Source of the DNA: Bacteroidales bacterium
GTDB lineage: Bacteria > Bacteroidota > Bacteroidia > Bacteroidales > F082
Length of the DNA stretch: 58,145 bases
Direction: 5' to 3'
Assembly: GCA_028696715.1 (NCBI GenBank)
Contig: JAQVGO010000005.1
Coordinates: 1 to 58,145, forward strand
Position 1 is the stretch's first letter; every line of letters starts with the position of its first letter. The notes under the pieces are model-generated. The model made no database searches. It saw nothing but the letters and a program-made list of their open reading frames with translations, and was not told where the DNA came from. A program made the translations under genes and the position numbers. Shown in pieces: positions 8,823-18,012 of the stretch.

Positions 8823-9434
8823 ATGAAAATCATTTGTATAGGCCGTAACTATATAGCTCACGCCAACGAGCTGAATAATCCTGTCCCTGAAAAACCGGTC
8901 TTTTTCATGAAACCTGACACGGCTTTGCTGCCACCACACAACCCGTTTTTTTATCCGGAATTTTCAAATGAAATTCACTACGAAGCCGAACTCGTGATCA
9001 GAATCAATAAAAACGGCAAGCATATAGCCGAAAAGTTTGCACATAAATATTATGATGAAATAACGGTAGGAATCGACTTTACAGCACGCGACCTGCAAGC
9101 AGATTGCAAAACAAAAGGCCTGCCCTGGGAAATTGCCAAGGCTTTTGATTTTTCGGCACCCATTGGAAAGTTTATCCCCTTACATGCTTTTAAGGATAAA
9201 AATGATATCCCCTTTGGACTAAAAATCAATGATGAATGGCGGCAGCAGGGCAACAGCCAAAATATGATTTTTAGCTTCGACCGGATCATTGCCTATGTTT
9301 CACAGTTTGTGACCCTGCGAAGTGGCGACCTCATCTTCACCGGAACACCCGAAGGCGTTGGCCCTGCAAAAATTAACGACCATTTCGAACTCTTCCTGGC
9401 TAATGAAAAAGTGCTGAATTTCAATGTGAAATGA
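8823..9434 (+). CDS. Fumarylacetoacetate hydrolase family protein
   Basis: The 203-residue protein is a stand-alone FAH-fold domain. Visible motifs are the metal-ligand segment HYEAELVIRI, the core VGIDFTARDLQ, the KAFDFSAPIG segment and the C-terminal GDLIFTGTPEGVGP. Family members hydrolyse or decarboxylate beta-diketo acids, for example acylpyruvate or oxaloacetate, with Mg2+ or Mn2+ bound by two Glu and an Asp. The exact substrate cannot be told. It is probably co-transcribed with the upstream exonuclease, though a shared pathway is not implied. Confidence 0.9.
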   Translation: MKIICIGRNYIAHANELNNPVPEKPVFFMKPDTALLPPHNPFFYPEFSNEIHYEAELVIRINKNGKHIAEKFAHKYYDEITVGIDFTARDLQADCKTKGLPWEIAKAFDFSAPIGKFIPLHAFKDKNDIPFGLKINDEWRQQGNSQNMIFSFDRIIAYVSQFVTLRSGDLIFTGTPEGVGPAKINDHFELFLANEKVLNFNVK

Positions 9435-9529
9435 TTTCTGCATTTTCACCAAAAGTTGATTGTTCCCAACCTACCCCATAAGGAGAAGCATAATAGGAAA
9501 TAAGTCTGAAAAGATCTTCAAAATTCACT

Positions 9530-9537
9530 TATCTTTG
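9530..9537 (+). promoter_or_regulatory. Putative -7 box upstream of the membrane protein and metallopeptidase
   Basis: TATCTTTG (TAnnTTTG type) lies 18 bases before the ATG at 9555, with a weak CTG about 21 bases upstream. It suggests a new transcript starting here. Confidence 0.45.
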
Positions 9538-9554
9538 CTTCATACCTTTACACA

Positions 9555-9965
9555 ATGCCACGAAAAATAATTGCTGTACTTGTCGGTATTCTTGCGGGAT
9601 TCCTGATTATTGAACTGTTGGAGTTTCTACGTCAGTATATTCTACCTTTTCAGGCAGAGATTATAATTAAGAATAATGGTTTCCCTGATGCACAGGAATG
9701 GATTGAAGCTCTACCGCTTAATTATTTCATTTTTCTTTTAATTGCCTATCTCGCCGGTTCCTTTGGGGCAGGATTTCTAACGGTTACCATTTCTCCGCAT
9801 AAAATACTGGCTTTTGTAACAGGTTTTGCCTTGCTGATCAGTGTAGTTATCCAGGTTTTTAGCCTGCCTCATCCACTCTGGTTTATCATTGTCAGCCTGA
9901 GTATTTTCCTGCCTTTTGCCTATTTGGGTGGAATTTTAAGCATGAAACTATTTCGAAAATCCTGA
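9555..9965 (+). CDS. Small integral membrane protein
   Basis: The 136 residues hold four predicted transmembrane helices (about 5-24, 54-77, 82-103 and 109-131) joined by short loops. One periplasmic or cytoplasmic loop of about 30 residues contains QAEIIIKNNGFPDAQEWIEALP. No catalytic motif is visible and I cannot assign a family. It is followed 19 bases later by a secreted metallopeptidase gene, with which it is probably co-transcribed. Confidence 0.75.
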   Translation: MPRKIIAVLVGILAGFLIIELLEFLRQYILPFQAEIIIKNNGFPDAQEWIEALPLNYFIFLLIAYLAGSFGAGFLTVTISPHKILAFVTGFALLISVVIQVFSLPHPLWFIIVSLSIFLPFAYLGGILSMKLFRKS

Positions 9966-9984
9966 ACCATAAAAAAATAACCGC

Positions 9985-12027
9985 ATGAAAAAATATCTAA
10001 TCATTTCATTCACAGTACTATTAGTATTACAGATGAATCTCATGAAAGCAACAGCATCAACTAAGAAAACTGACTTTGGAAAGGAAAACATTCAGTTAGT
10101 GATCAACGAATTAAAGCAGCAATCCGAAGCTGATCAATGGGAACGCATCGAAAGAAGTGTTTATCAGCTTGCACAGTTATGGACCACCGAAGATGGCAGT
10201 TTTGAAGATTTCAGAAGTCTTTGTGCGACTTACAATGCAAAAAATGCCAGCGAGCGCGAACAATTGTTTTTACGCATCCAGGATAATTTTGAACTGCTAT
10301 GGGGAAGTTTTAACAAGATGAATGTCGGGCTTAAAATTCCATTGCATGTTGACGATGGCGAAATTCTGGAGGTTGACAGGCTTTTTGGGGGTTATAGCCC
10401 GGGAGCACACCTCACATCCGATTTTTTCAAGAATAAAATTGCCTTTATCGTCCAGTTAAACTTTCCAAATTTTACACTCAAAGAAAAGACTAAGCTGGCG
10501 CCCAACTGGAGCAGACTGGACTGGGCTTATGCACGTATGGGTGATGTTTTTACGGCACGAATTCCGGCCACTCTGCTACAAAATTATGCGCAACTTTCAA
10601 CAGATGCTGATTCCTATATTTCTGATTATAACATATTTATGGGAAACCTTAGAGATAATAAAGGTCAGCAACTATTTCCCAATGATTTGAAACTGATCAC
10701 CCATTGGGGTCTGCGTGATGAGCTAAAAACACATTACGGGAGCAAGGATGGCCTCGAAAAACAAGCCATGATCTATGCTGTGATGGAACGAATTATCAAT
10801 CAGGAAATTCCTATACAGGTAATCAACAATGATGAATATTTGTGGAATCCTTTTACCAATATGATTACGAAGGAAGCTACAACTTACCGTTACACTTTTG
10901 AACCCAATACACGATATCGTCATCTGCTGAATTTGCATGAGGCGCTTCGCGAAATTGATGCTTACACACCAAACGCACCATCGTATATTCAACGACAATT
11001 TGATGAATCCATGGAGATTCCGGTTAATGATGCAGAAAAGTTATTTGTCAGTTTGTTGAGCGATCCCATTTTAAAAGACGTTGCGAAAATCATTGAAAAA
11101 AGAATGGGCAGGAAACTTCAGCCCTGGGATATCTGGTACGATGGTTTCAAAACACGGTCCTCATTAGATATCAATAAAATTGATGCCATTCTAAAAGCTA
11201 AATATCCCGACAAAGCCAGCTTTGAAGCCGATTTGCCAAACATTTTGATCAAGCTGGGATTCAATACAGACTCTGCACATTCGCTGGCTTCCAGAGTAAC
11301 TGTTGATCCCTCGAGAGGTGCCGGACATGCCTGGGGTGCCGCCATGAAAGGCGACAAGGCCCGTTTGCGCACACGGATTGGAGCTGATGGAATGGATTAT
11401 AAAGGTTACAATATTGCCATCCATGAATTTGGTCATAATGTGGAACAAACCATCACCTTATACGATGTGGATTATTATATGCTGAATGGTGTTCCGAACA
11501 CCTCCTTCACCGAGGCACTTGCCTTTGCTTTTCAGGCCAGGGATCTGGAATTGCTGGATATGGAAGTCAGTAACCTGGAAGCTTCACATCTGGCCGCTTT
11601 GGATCAGTTGTGGTCGAATTACGAAATCATGGGCGTTTCGCTGGTAGATATCAGGGTTTGGAAGTGGCTTTACGACAATCCGGGAACCGATGAATTAAAA
11701 CTTAAAGAAGCTGTTACAAGCATTGCCAAAGAAGTATGGAACACCTTTTACGCCCCTGTCTTTGGTGTAAAAGGCTCACCTATCCTAGCCGTTTATTCTC
11801 ATATGATAGATAACCCGCTCTATCTTTCTGCCTATCCGATTGGCCAGTTGATAGAATTTCAGTTTGGACAGTACATCAGTGATAAAGACTTTGCTGCGGA
11901 GGTTTACAAAGCATTCAGGCAAGGCCGACTTACTCCCCAGGAATGGATGAAAGGTGCTGTAGGCGAGCCCATATCGACGAAACCAGTAATTGAAGCTGCT
12001 GAAGAGGCAGTGCAATATTTCAAATAA
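9985..12027 (+). CDS. Secreted zinc metallopeptidase-like protein (HExxH...E)
   Basis: The 680-residue protein has an N-terminal signal peptide (MKKYLIISFTVLLVLQMNLMKATA). The zinc motif HEFGH is at residues 480-484, and a TEALAF motif supplies a candidate third ligand, Glu510. This arrangement (HExxH plus Glu about 25 residues on) is that of gluzincins such as the M3 and M4/M13-like families. The remaining sequence is largely helical, and I cannot place it confidently in a named family. Cleavage of an exported or periplasmic peptide is inferred from the signal and the zinc site only. No T9SS tail is present. A terminator follows directly. Confidence 0.75.
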   Translation: MKKYLIISFTVLLVLQMNLMKATASTKKTDFGKENIQLVINELKQQSEADQWERIERSVYQLAQLWTTEDGSFEDFRSLCATYNAKNASEREQLFLRIQDNFELLWGSFNKMNVGLKIPLHVDDGEILEVDRLFGGYSPGAHLTSDFFKNKIAFIVQLNFPNFTLKEKTKLAPNWSRLDWAYARMGDVFTARIPATLLQNYAQLSTDADSYISDYNIFMGNLRDNKGQQLFPNDLKLITHWGLRDELKTHYGSKDGLEKQAMIYAVMERIINQEIPIQVINNDEYLWNPFTNMITKEATTYRYTFEPNTRYRHLLNLHEALREIDAYTPNAPSYIQRQFDESMEIPVNDAEKLFVSLLSDPILKDVAKIIEKRMGRKLQPWDIWYDGFKTRSSLDINKIDAILKAKYPDKASFEADLPNILIKLGFNTDSAHSLASRVTVDPSRGAGHAWGAAMKGDKARLRTRIGADGMDYKGYNIAIHEFGHNVEQTITLYDVDYYMLNGVPNTSFTEALAFAFQARDLELLDMEVSNLEASHLAALDQLWSNYEIMGVSLVDIRVWKWLYDNPGTDELKLKEAVTSIAKEVWNTFYAPVFGVKGSPILAVYSHMIDNPLYLSAYPIGQLIEFQFGQYISDKDFAAEVYKAFRQGRLTPQEWMKGAVGEPISTKPVIEAAEEAVQYFK

Positions 12028-12046
12028 ATTAAAACTGAATTGATTT

Positions 12047-12079
12047 AAAAGGATTGACTTCATAGTCGGTCCTTTTTTT
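12047..12079 (+). terminator. Terminator between metallopeptidase and DoxX (convergent)
   Basis: A 13-bp stem (AAAAGGATTGACT / AGTCGGTCCTTTT with G-T pairs) and a TCAT loop are followed by T7. It overlaps the DoxX stop codon on the opposite strand and could serve both genes. Confidence 0.82.
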
Positions 12080-12476
12080 ATCTGTCGATGGCATACTTTC
12101 CGGGGCCAAAAACAAAGAGCGTTGCAAACAATAATAAATACAACAGGCTCATCTCCATGCGGGCAAAAGGATCGTTGGCATGAATAACAAAAGCTGCAAC
12201 AAGCATAGTAAAGATCAGCGAGAAGGCTGCAAAACGCGTAAAAACCCCAAGCATAATCAACACTGATCCAATTACTTCTGCCCCAACAGCAAGGATGAGC
12301 GACAATAAACTACCCACACCGAGCGGATCAGGAAATCCTTCTGCTCTGCCATCAATTAAACGCATCAGTTTGGGATAGCCGTGCGTTAGCATAAAAGCAC
12401 CGCTCGCCAGCCTGGCTATGAGTAACCACACAGAAACAAAACCCGATAAAGGTTTGGATGAAGTTAGAAATGACAT
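12078..12476 (-). CDS. DoxX family membrane protein
   Basis: The 132 residues form four transmembrane helices with the DoxX-type pattern: a first helix LLIARLASGAFMLTHGYPKL, then GAEVIGSVLIMLGVFTRFAA, then a short helical hairpin. DoxX-like proteins are linked in other bacteria to thiol or quinone redox functions. The specific role here is unknown. The gene lies 42 bases after lpxA in the same direction, so it may be the tail of the lipid A operon. Confidence 0.88.
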   Translation of the reverse strand: MSFLTSSKPLSGFVSVWLLIARLASGAFMLTHGYPKLMRLIDGRAEGFPDPLGVGSLLSLILAVGAEVIGSVLIMLGVFTRFAAFSLIFTMLVAAFVIHANDPFARMEMSLLYLLLFATLFVFGPGKYAIDR

Positions 12477-12518
12477 GGTAATTCTATTAAGTCAGTATCA
12501 ATAACCAAATACACACGG

Positions 12519-13313
12519 CTACTCTTTTTCGCGCAATTTGCCATAGCCTTTCATAATACCCCGGGTTGAGTTGGCAATGAAACTCAATATTTCATCACGC
12601 TCGGGCGAAACAGGGAAATTAGCTTCGATATAACTCACGGCCTGCGAAACATTTTTTCCTTTGAGGTAGATGATTCTGTAGATATCCTGGATAGCGTTGA
12701 TGCGATCATCAGAAAAACCACGCCGACGCAGCCCAATGGAATTAACACCGACATAAGACAGGGGTTCGCGACCTGCCTTGGTGTAGGGTGGAACATCTTT
12801 GCGTGCCATTCCGCCTCCACTAATCATCGAATGTGCCCCGATTTGCACAAACTGGTGAACAGCGGCCAATCCGCCTATGATCGCCCAGTCGTCAACACTG
12901 ATATGGCCGGCCAGGTTACAGGCATTCGCCAGGATCACATTATCACCAATTATACAATCGTGCGCAACATGCACATAAGCCATCAACAGGCAGTTGTTGC
13001 CCACTACTGTTTCCCAATTCGCTTTAGTACCTCTGTTAATAGTCACAAACTCGCGAATCGTAGTATTGTTTCCAATCCTGACGATCGTATCTTCGCCACT
13101 ATATTTCAAATCCTGTGGAGCTGCTGAAATAACTGCCCCAGGAAAGATTCTGCAATTTTTACCGATTCGGGCACCTTCCATTATCGTAACATTCGATCCA
13201 ATCCAGGAGCCTTCTTCAATTACAACATTCTTTTCGATGTTTACAAAAGGTTCGATCACAACATTATTGGCAATTTTTGCCTGTGGATGAACATATGCCA
13301 GCGGTTGATTCAT
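12519..13313 (-). CDS. lpxA: UDP-N-acetylglucosamine acyltransferase
   Basis: LpxA adds the first 3-hydroxyacyl chain to UDP-GlcNAc in lipid A synthesis. The 264-residue protein is the normal length and consists of left-handed beta-helix hexapeptide repeats followed by a helical C-terminal domain (from about 195). The catalytic base corresponds to His118 in YVHVAHDCIIGD. The HQFVQIGAHSMISGG and ARKDVPPYTKAGREP segments are typical. It lies 15 bases after lpxC/fabZ. Confidence 0.97.
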   Translation of the reverse strand: MNQPLAYVHPQAKIANNVVIEPFVNIEKNVVIEEGSWIGSNVTIMEGARIGKNCRIFPGAVISAAPQDLKYSGEDTIVRIGNNTTIREFVTINRGTKANWETVVGNNCLLMAYVHVAHDCIIGDNVILANACNLAGHISVDDWAIIGGLAAVHQFVQIGAHSMISGGGMARKDVPPYTKAGREPLSYVGVNSIGLRRRGFSDDRINAIQDIYRIIYLKGKNVSQAVSYIEANFPVSPERDEILSFIANSTRGIMKGYGKLREKE

Positions 13314-13328
13314 AGCAATTTATTGATA

Positions 13329-14720
13329 TTAATGTTTTTTAGCTATCTGGGCCATGAGCTTTCCTTCGGTAACAATTTTGTCACCAACATAGGCGATACC
13401 TCTCATATTGCATATTCCTCTGCGAATGGGTGATGTGAGTTCAAGTGCAAAGACGATGGTATCGCCGGGGACAACCTTATGCCGAAACTTAGCCTCTTCA
13501 ATTTTAAGGAAATAGGTGATGTAATTCTCTGGATCCGGAACTGAGTGAAGCACAAAAATACCACCTGTTTGTGCCATTGCTTCAATCTGCAAAACACCCG
13601 GCATCACAGGTTCTTCCGGAAAATGACCAACAAAATAATGCTCGTTCATCGTCACATTCTTTACTCCCAGGATATGCTTATCGCTTAACTCAATGATTTT
13701 GTCAATCAATAAAAAAGGGGGACGATGTGGTAAAATCTTCTGGATCTGAATGATGTCGTACACAGGAGGTTGATTCAGATCAAAGGGAGGTTCTTTTAAC
13801 ATGATCGGTTTTTTTGTTTGTTCCTTTATCAATTTAGCAAATTCAGTATTGGCATAATGTCCTGGCCTAAATGCTTTTACATGGCCTTTTATCCTTTTTC
13901 CCAACAGACTAAGATCCCCTATCACATCCAATAGCTTATGACGGGCAGGCTCGTTGTCAAAATGCAAATCAAGATTATTCAAAATGCCTTCGTCCTTAAC
14001 TTTCACTTTGGGTTTCTTAAACAGGTCGGCCAATCGATCCAGCTCTTCCTGGCTCACCTTCCGGTTCACAAACACAATGGCATTGCTTAAGTCGCCGCCT
14101 CTTATCAGGTTGTTTTTCAACAAAAACTCCAGTTCATGCAAAAAAACAAAAGTTCGGCAAGGTGCAATTTCATTTTTAAATTTTGTAAGGTCATCCAGCG
14201 AGGCATGTTGTGTGTTAAGCACTTCGGTGCCATAATCAATTTTCACATCCACCTTAAAAATATCGCAAGGTTCAATTGAAAGCTCAAAACCTTTTTCCTC
14301 ATTCTTAAAATGAACAGGATGTTTGATCACGATGTATTCTCTGGCGGCATTTTGTTCCTCTATACCAGCCGATTCAAGTGCTTCAACAAAATAACGGGCA
14401 CTTCCATCACGGATTGGAATCTCATCCATATCCATATCAATCAACAGATTATCTACACCCAAACCTGTTGCGGCAGCCAATACATGTTCGATTGTATAAA
14501 CCCTGGCACCATTTTTCCCCAGGGTCGTGCCACGTGAAGTATCAACCACATGATCAACATCGGCTTCTATAATTGGCTGGCCTTCAATATCAGTGCGTCT
14601 GAATTTGATTCCATGATTGACCGGAGCTGGATTAAAAGTGATTTTGCCTTGTTGGCCGGTATGAAGTCCGGTGCCTTCGACACTAATCACATTTTTTATT
14701 GTACATTGATTATCTGTCAT
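13329..14720 (-). CDS. lpxC/fabZ: Fused UDP-3-O-acyl-GlcNAc deacetylase / beta-hydroxyacyl-ACP dehydratase
   Basis: Residues 1 to about 300 are LpxC, a zinc deacetylase committing to lipid A. The zinc ligands are His79 (TIEHVLAA), His261 and Asp265 (HKLLDVIGDL), with His288 in the GHYANTEF motif. Residues about 320-463 are FabZ, the fatty-acid dehydratase, with PHRPPFLLID and catalytic His366 and Glu380 in GHFPEEPVMPGVLQIEAMAQ. This fusion is characteristic of Bacteroidota and couples hydroxyacyl-ACP use in lipid A to fatty-acid elongation. The order lpxD-lpxC/fabZ-lpxA indicates one operon. Confidence 0.97.
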   Translation of the reverse strand: MTDNQCTIKNVISVEGTGLHTGQQGKITFNPAPVNHGIKFRRTDIEGQPIIEADVDHVVDTSRGTTLGKNGARVYTIEHVLAAATGLGVDNLLIDMDMDEIPIRDGSARYFVEALESAGIEEQNAAREYIVIKHPVHFKNEEKGFELSIEPCDIFKVDVKIDYGTEVLNTQHASLDDLTKFKNEIAPCRTFVFLHELEFLLKNNLIRGGDLSNAIVFVNRKVSQEELDRLADLFKKPKVKVKDEGILNNLDLHFDNEPARHKLLDVIGDLSLLGKRIKGHVKAFRPGHYANTEFAKLIKEQTKKPIMLKEPPFDLNQPPVYDIIQIQKILPHRPPFLLIDKIIELSDKHILGVKNVTMNEHYFVGHFPEEPVMPGVLQIEAMAQTGGIFVLHSVPDPENYITYFLKIEEAKFRHKVVPGDTIVFALELTSPIRRGICNMRGIAYVGDKIVTEGKLMAQIAKKH

Positions 14721-14786
14721 AAGTTATTGACAAAAGCATTAAGTGCGTGTAAAAGTCTGCGCAAAAGTAAGTGTTTTAAGTCAAAC

Positions 14787-15836
14787 TTACACCTCAGAAT
14801 TATGCCCCTGGATTTCAGAAAGTTGCTTCTCAAGTTGCTGCACTCTGTCCATCAAACGATCCAAACGTCGGGTATGCATATAAATACGTTTGTATTCATC
14901 AGCCGGAATAGCCGGCGAACCCATAAAGACTGCATCCTCTTTGCGAATACTTGTTCCAATACCAGATTGTGCGGCCAACTTCACCCCATTGGCAATTGTT
15001 AAATGTCCGGCAAGACCTACCTGACCACCAAACATGCAGCTTTTACCAATCTTGGTTGAGCCACTGATGCCGGTTTGCGCTGCCATCACCGTATTTTCTC
15101 CAATTTCTACATTATGCGCTACCTGAATTAAATTATCCAGTTTGGCGCCTTTGCGAATCACTGTGGCGCCCAGCGTTGCTCTGTCGATCGTTGTATTGGC
15201 ACCAATCTCAACAAAATCTTCCAGAATTACCTGTCCTATTTGCGGCACCTTTTTATATTGATTATCCGATTGAGGTGCAAAACCAAAACCATCACTGCCC
15301 AAAACCGCCCCCGCATGAATTACACAGGATTTACCAAGCACCGTACCTGCATACAGCCTGGCCCCTGGATATAGGATGCTATCATCGCCAATCTGACAAT
15401 CGTCACCAATATAAACCTGTGGATAAATCTTTACATTGTTTCCCAACTTTACCCTATCGCCAATATAGGCAAAAGCACCAGCATAAAGCTCTTCTCCATA
15501 AACGGTTTCCTGCCCAAAAAATGCCAGAGACGAAATACCAGTCTTATTACCAGCATATTGCTGATACACTTCAAGCAATTTTGCAAAGGCAGAATAAGCA
15601 TCGTCCACCCTTATCAAAGTGGTTTTGACCGGCTTGTCTGGTTTAAAATCTTTATTAACAATCACAATGCTGGCCTCTGTTTCATATATATAAGGTGTAT
15701 ATTTTACATTGGCCAAAAAACTTAATGTTTCAGGCTTCCCCTCCTCTATTTTCGAAACATTTGATACAGATACATTTTCATCTCCTTCGACAATGCCCGA
15801 GAGCAAAGCAGCAATTTGAGCAGCAGTAAACTTCAT
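14787..15836 (-). CDS. lpxD: UDP-3-O-(3-hydroxyacyl)glucosamine N-acyltransferase
   Basis: LpxD adds the second hydroxyacyl chain to UDP-3-acyl-glucosamine. The N-terminal uridine-binding domain (about 1-100) is followed by hexapeptide repeats and a C-terminal helix ending [11 protein letters not shown]. Catalytic His241 lies in [15 protein letters not shown] use the ATG at 15836 (349 residues), which gives the usual [12 protein letters not shown] start. An ATG eight codons upstream gives MFDKKSEI, which is not typical. It is the first gene of the lipid A operon. Confidence 0.96.
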   Translation of the reverse strand: MKFTAAQIAALLSGIVEGDENVSVSNVSKIEEGKPETLSFLANVKYTPYIYETEASIVIVNKDFKPDKPVKTTLIRVDDAYSAFAKLLEVYQQYAGNKTGISSLAFFGQETVYGEELYAGAFAYIGDRVKLGNNVKIYPQVYIGDDCQIGDDSILYPGARLYAGTVLGKSCVIHAGAVLGSDGFGFAPQSDNQYKKVPQIGQVILEDFVEIGANTTIDRATLGATVIRKGAKLDNLIQVAHNVEIGENTVMAAQTGISGSTKIGKSCMFGGQVGLAGHLTIANGVKLAAQSGIGTSIRKEDAVFMGSPAIPADEYKRIYMHTRRLDRLMDRVQQLEKQLSEIQGHNSEV

Positions 15837-15865
15837 AATTTCACTTTTTTTATCAAACAAGTAAC

Positions 15866-15889
15866 TTAGCTTATTTTTATATAAGCTAA
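15866..15889 (-). promoter_or_regulatory. Hairpin in the lpxD leader region
   Basis: TTAGCTTAT and ATAAGCTAA form a perfect 9-bp inverted repeat around a 6-nt AT loop, 30 bases upstream of the lpxD start. It may be an operator or leader hairpin, and function is not shown. The rest of the 263-base divergent spacer (15837-16099) is AT-rich without a supported ORF. Confidence 0.4.
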
Positions 15890-16060
15890 AACGGAGCGCA
15901 ATTTACGATTATTCAACTTACTAAGTGTAGTGCTCAACAGATTAAGACCTATAATATCTGCACAAAACTAATTTTAAACAAGATTGTAACATGCTTAATT
16001 TCTTTAACTTACCTTAATTTCGTTTAACTTTTTTTAACGCAACTACTCTCAGGCCTTTGT

Positions 16061-16068
16061 TATATTTG
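16061..16068 (+). promoter_or_regulatory. Putative -7 box of the moxR-bat operon
   Basis: TATATTTG followed by C (TAnnTTTG type) lies 32 bases before the moxR ATG. A clear TTG is not seen at the -33 position. Confidence 0.5.
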
Positions 16069-16099
16069 CATTCCAAAAAAAATAACCTCTAAAAATAAT

Positions 16100-17092
16100 A
16101 TGATGCAGACCGATATCAGTGCGTTGAACGAAAAAATCCAGCAGGAAAGTCAATTTATTGACCTGATTAATCTGGAAATGAATAAAGTAATTATTGGTCA
16201 AAAAGCCATGACCGAGCGCTTGTTGATCGGATTACTTGGCAATGGCCATATTTTGCTTGAGGGTGTTCCCGGATTAGCAAAAACCCTTGCTATCAAATCC
16301 CTGGCCAATGTGATCAAAGCCGATTTCAGCAGGATACAGTTTACTCCTGATTTATTGCCTGCCGACCTGCTTGGAACACTTATCTACAGCCAAAAGACAG
16401 AAGAATTTGTAGTTCGCAGGGGCCCTATTTTTGCCAATTTTATTCTGGCTGACGAAATAAACCGTTCGCCTGCCAAGGTGCAAAGTGCTTTGCTCGAAGC
16501 CATGCAGGAACGTCAGGTTACACTTGGTGATGAAACCTTTACCCTGCCAGATCCGTTTTTGGTTATGGCAACCCAAAACCCAATTGAACAAGAAGGCACC
16601 TATCCCCTTCCGGAAGCTCAGGTTGACCGTTTTATGCTAAAGGTTGTGATCAATTATCCTAAAAAAGAAGAAGAAAAATTAATTCTACGGCAGAATATCA
16701 CCAATGAATTGCCAAAAACCAATCCGGCCATCAGCCCTGAATTGATCTTAAAAGCCAGGGCAGTAACCAGAGAAGTTTACCTGGACGAAAAAATTGAAAA
16801 CTACATCACCGATATTGTCTTTGCTTCACGTTATCCGGCAGACTATCGCCTGAAGAGATTCGAAAATATGATCAGCTATGGTGCATCGCCCCGTGCAAGC
16901 ATCAATCTGGCATTAGCCTCGAAAGCATATGCCTTCATCAAACGAAGAGGCTATGTGATTCCGGAAGATGTGCGCGCAATAGCTCACGATGTACTGCGGC
17001 ATCGCATCGGCCTCACCTACGAAGCTGAAGCAGAAAACATCACCTCCGAAGAAATAATTAACGAGATTTTGAATACGATTGAAGTGCCATAA
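16100..17092 (+). CDS. moxR: MoxR-type AAA+ ATPase
   Basis: MoxR ATPases act as chaperones for VWA-domain partner proteins. The 330-residue protein shows Walker A GVPGLAKT (55-62), Walker B FILADEIN (114-121), sensor motif MATQNPIEQEGTYPLPEAQVDRF and the C-terminal helical lid. It starts the bat operon and is followed by a DUF58 protein, batA and batB, the usual VWA partners. A second ATG at codon 2 is an equally good start. Confidence 0.94.
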   Translation: MMQTDISALNEKIQQESQFIDLINLEMNKVIIGQKAMTERLLIGLLGNGHILLEGVPGLAKTLAIKSLANVIKADFSRIQFTPDLLPADLLGTLIYSQKTEEFVVRRGPIFANFILADEINRSPAKVQSALLEAMQERQVTLGDETFTLPDPFLVMATQNPIEQEGTYPLPEAQVDRFMLKVVINYPKKEEEKLILRQNITNELPKTNPAISPELILKARAVTREVYLDEKIENYITDIVFASRYPADYRLKRFENMISYGASPRASINLALASKAYAFIKRRGYVIPEDVRAIAHDVLRHRIGLTYEAEAENITSEEIINEILNTIEVP

Positions 17093-17133
17093 AAATTCAT
17101 TAAACGGCATTGACTAACGCAAATCAAAAAATC

Positions 17134-18012
17134 GTGGAATCAACGGATATATTAAAAAAAGTAAGAAAGATAGAGATTAAAACACGGGGTTTGTCCAATC
17201 AAATTTTTTCCGGACATTACCACAGTGCTTTTAAAGGGCGTGGCATGGCATTCAGCGAGGTGCGCGAATACCAGTATGGAGATGATATCCGCAATATCGA
17301 CTGGAATGTAACAGCCAGATTCAACCATCCGTACATCAAGGTTTTTGAGGAAGAGCGTGAACTCACAGTGATGTTGGTGGTGGATGTATCAGGTTCAAAC
17401 AATTTTGGATCAGGCAGGCAACTGAAGCGTATGCTTGTTGCTGAGATCGCGGCTGTACTGGCATTTTCGGCCATTCAAAACAATGATAAAGTAGGCGTGA
17501 TATTTTTTAGCGATCAGGTGGAAAAATTCATTCCTCCCAAAAAAGGCAGCAGCCATATCCTGAGAATCATCCGCGAAATTATCAGTTTTGAACCGCAACA
17601 CCAGCAAACCGACATATCTGAAGGTCTGGCCTTCCTGACAAGCGCTATCAAAAAACGATCAACAGCATTTTTGATCTCCGACTTTATGACCGCTTCGCCC
17701 TTTGATCATGCCCTTCGTATCGCTTCCCGAAAACACGACCTCGTTGCTTTGCGCATCACAGATAAAAGAGAACTGGAAATTCCATCGCTGGGCTTACTAA
17801 AGCTCAAAGATCCTGAGACCTATAAAGAGATTTGGGTCGATACTTCCTCAGCAGCATTCAGAGAGGCATATGGCAAGAAAATTCTAGCCAAATCACAGGA
17901 GCTCAATCTGTTATTTGCAAAAAGCGGAACGGATAACACCCAGCTTTTCACTGATGAAGATTATGTGAAACCGCTGATGAAACTTTTTAAACGGAGGGAG
18001 GCCAGAAGATGA
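17134..18012 (+). CDS. DUF58 VWA-like protein of the Bat operon (GTG start)
   Basis: DUF58 proteins pair with MoxR ATPases. The family signature is GRGMAFSEVREYQYGDDIRNIDWNVTAR in part, followed by a VWA-like fold with a MIDAS-type DVSGS (Asp84, Ser86, Ser88). I choose the GTG at 17134, giving (M)ESTDILKKVRKIEIKTRGL, which matches the usual family N-terminus METxxLLKKV as I recall it. A TTG at 17110 would add eight residues and is less likely. The stop overlaps the next ATG as ATGA, so the genes are translationally coupled. It lacks a signal peptide and is probably cytoplasmic. Confidence 0.9.
   Translation: MESTDILKKVRKIEIKTRGLSNQIFSGHYHSAFKGRGMAFSEVREYQYGDDIRNIDWNVTARFNHPYIKVFEEERELTVMLVVDVSGSNNFGSGRQLKRMLVAEIAAVLAFSAIQNNDKVGVIFFSDQVEKFIPPKKGSSHILRIIREIISFEPQHQQTDISEGLAFLTSAIKKRSTAFLISDFMTASPFDHALRIASRKHDLVALRITDKRELEIPSLGLLKLKDPETYKEIWVDTSSAAFREAYGKKILAKSQELNLLFAKSGTDNTQLFTDEDYVKPLMKLFKRREARR

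Noticed and set aside
14528-14545. CCACGTG core as a possible parS site near the ParAB genes
   Set aside because: Only the central CACGTG-type core matches and the outer palindrome of parS is missing. It lies inside lpxC coding sequence about 9 kb from parB.
13329-14720. LpxC-FabZ fusion as a novel gene fusion
   Set aside because: This fusion is well known throughout Bacteroidota and is not new.
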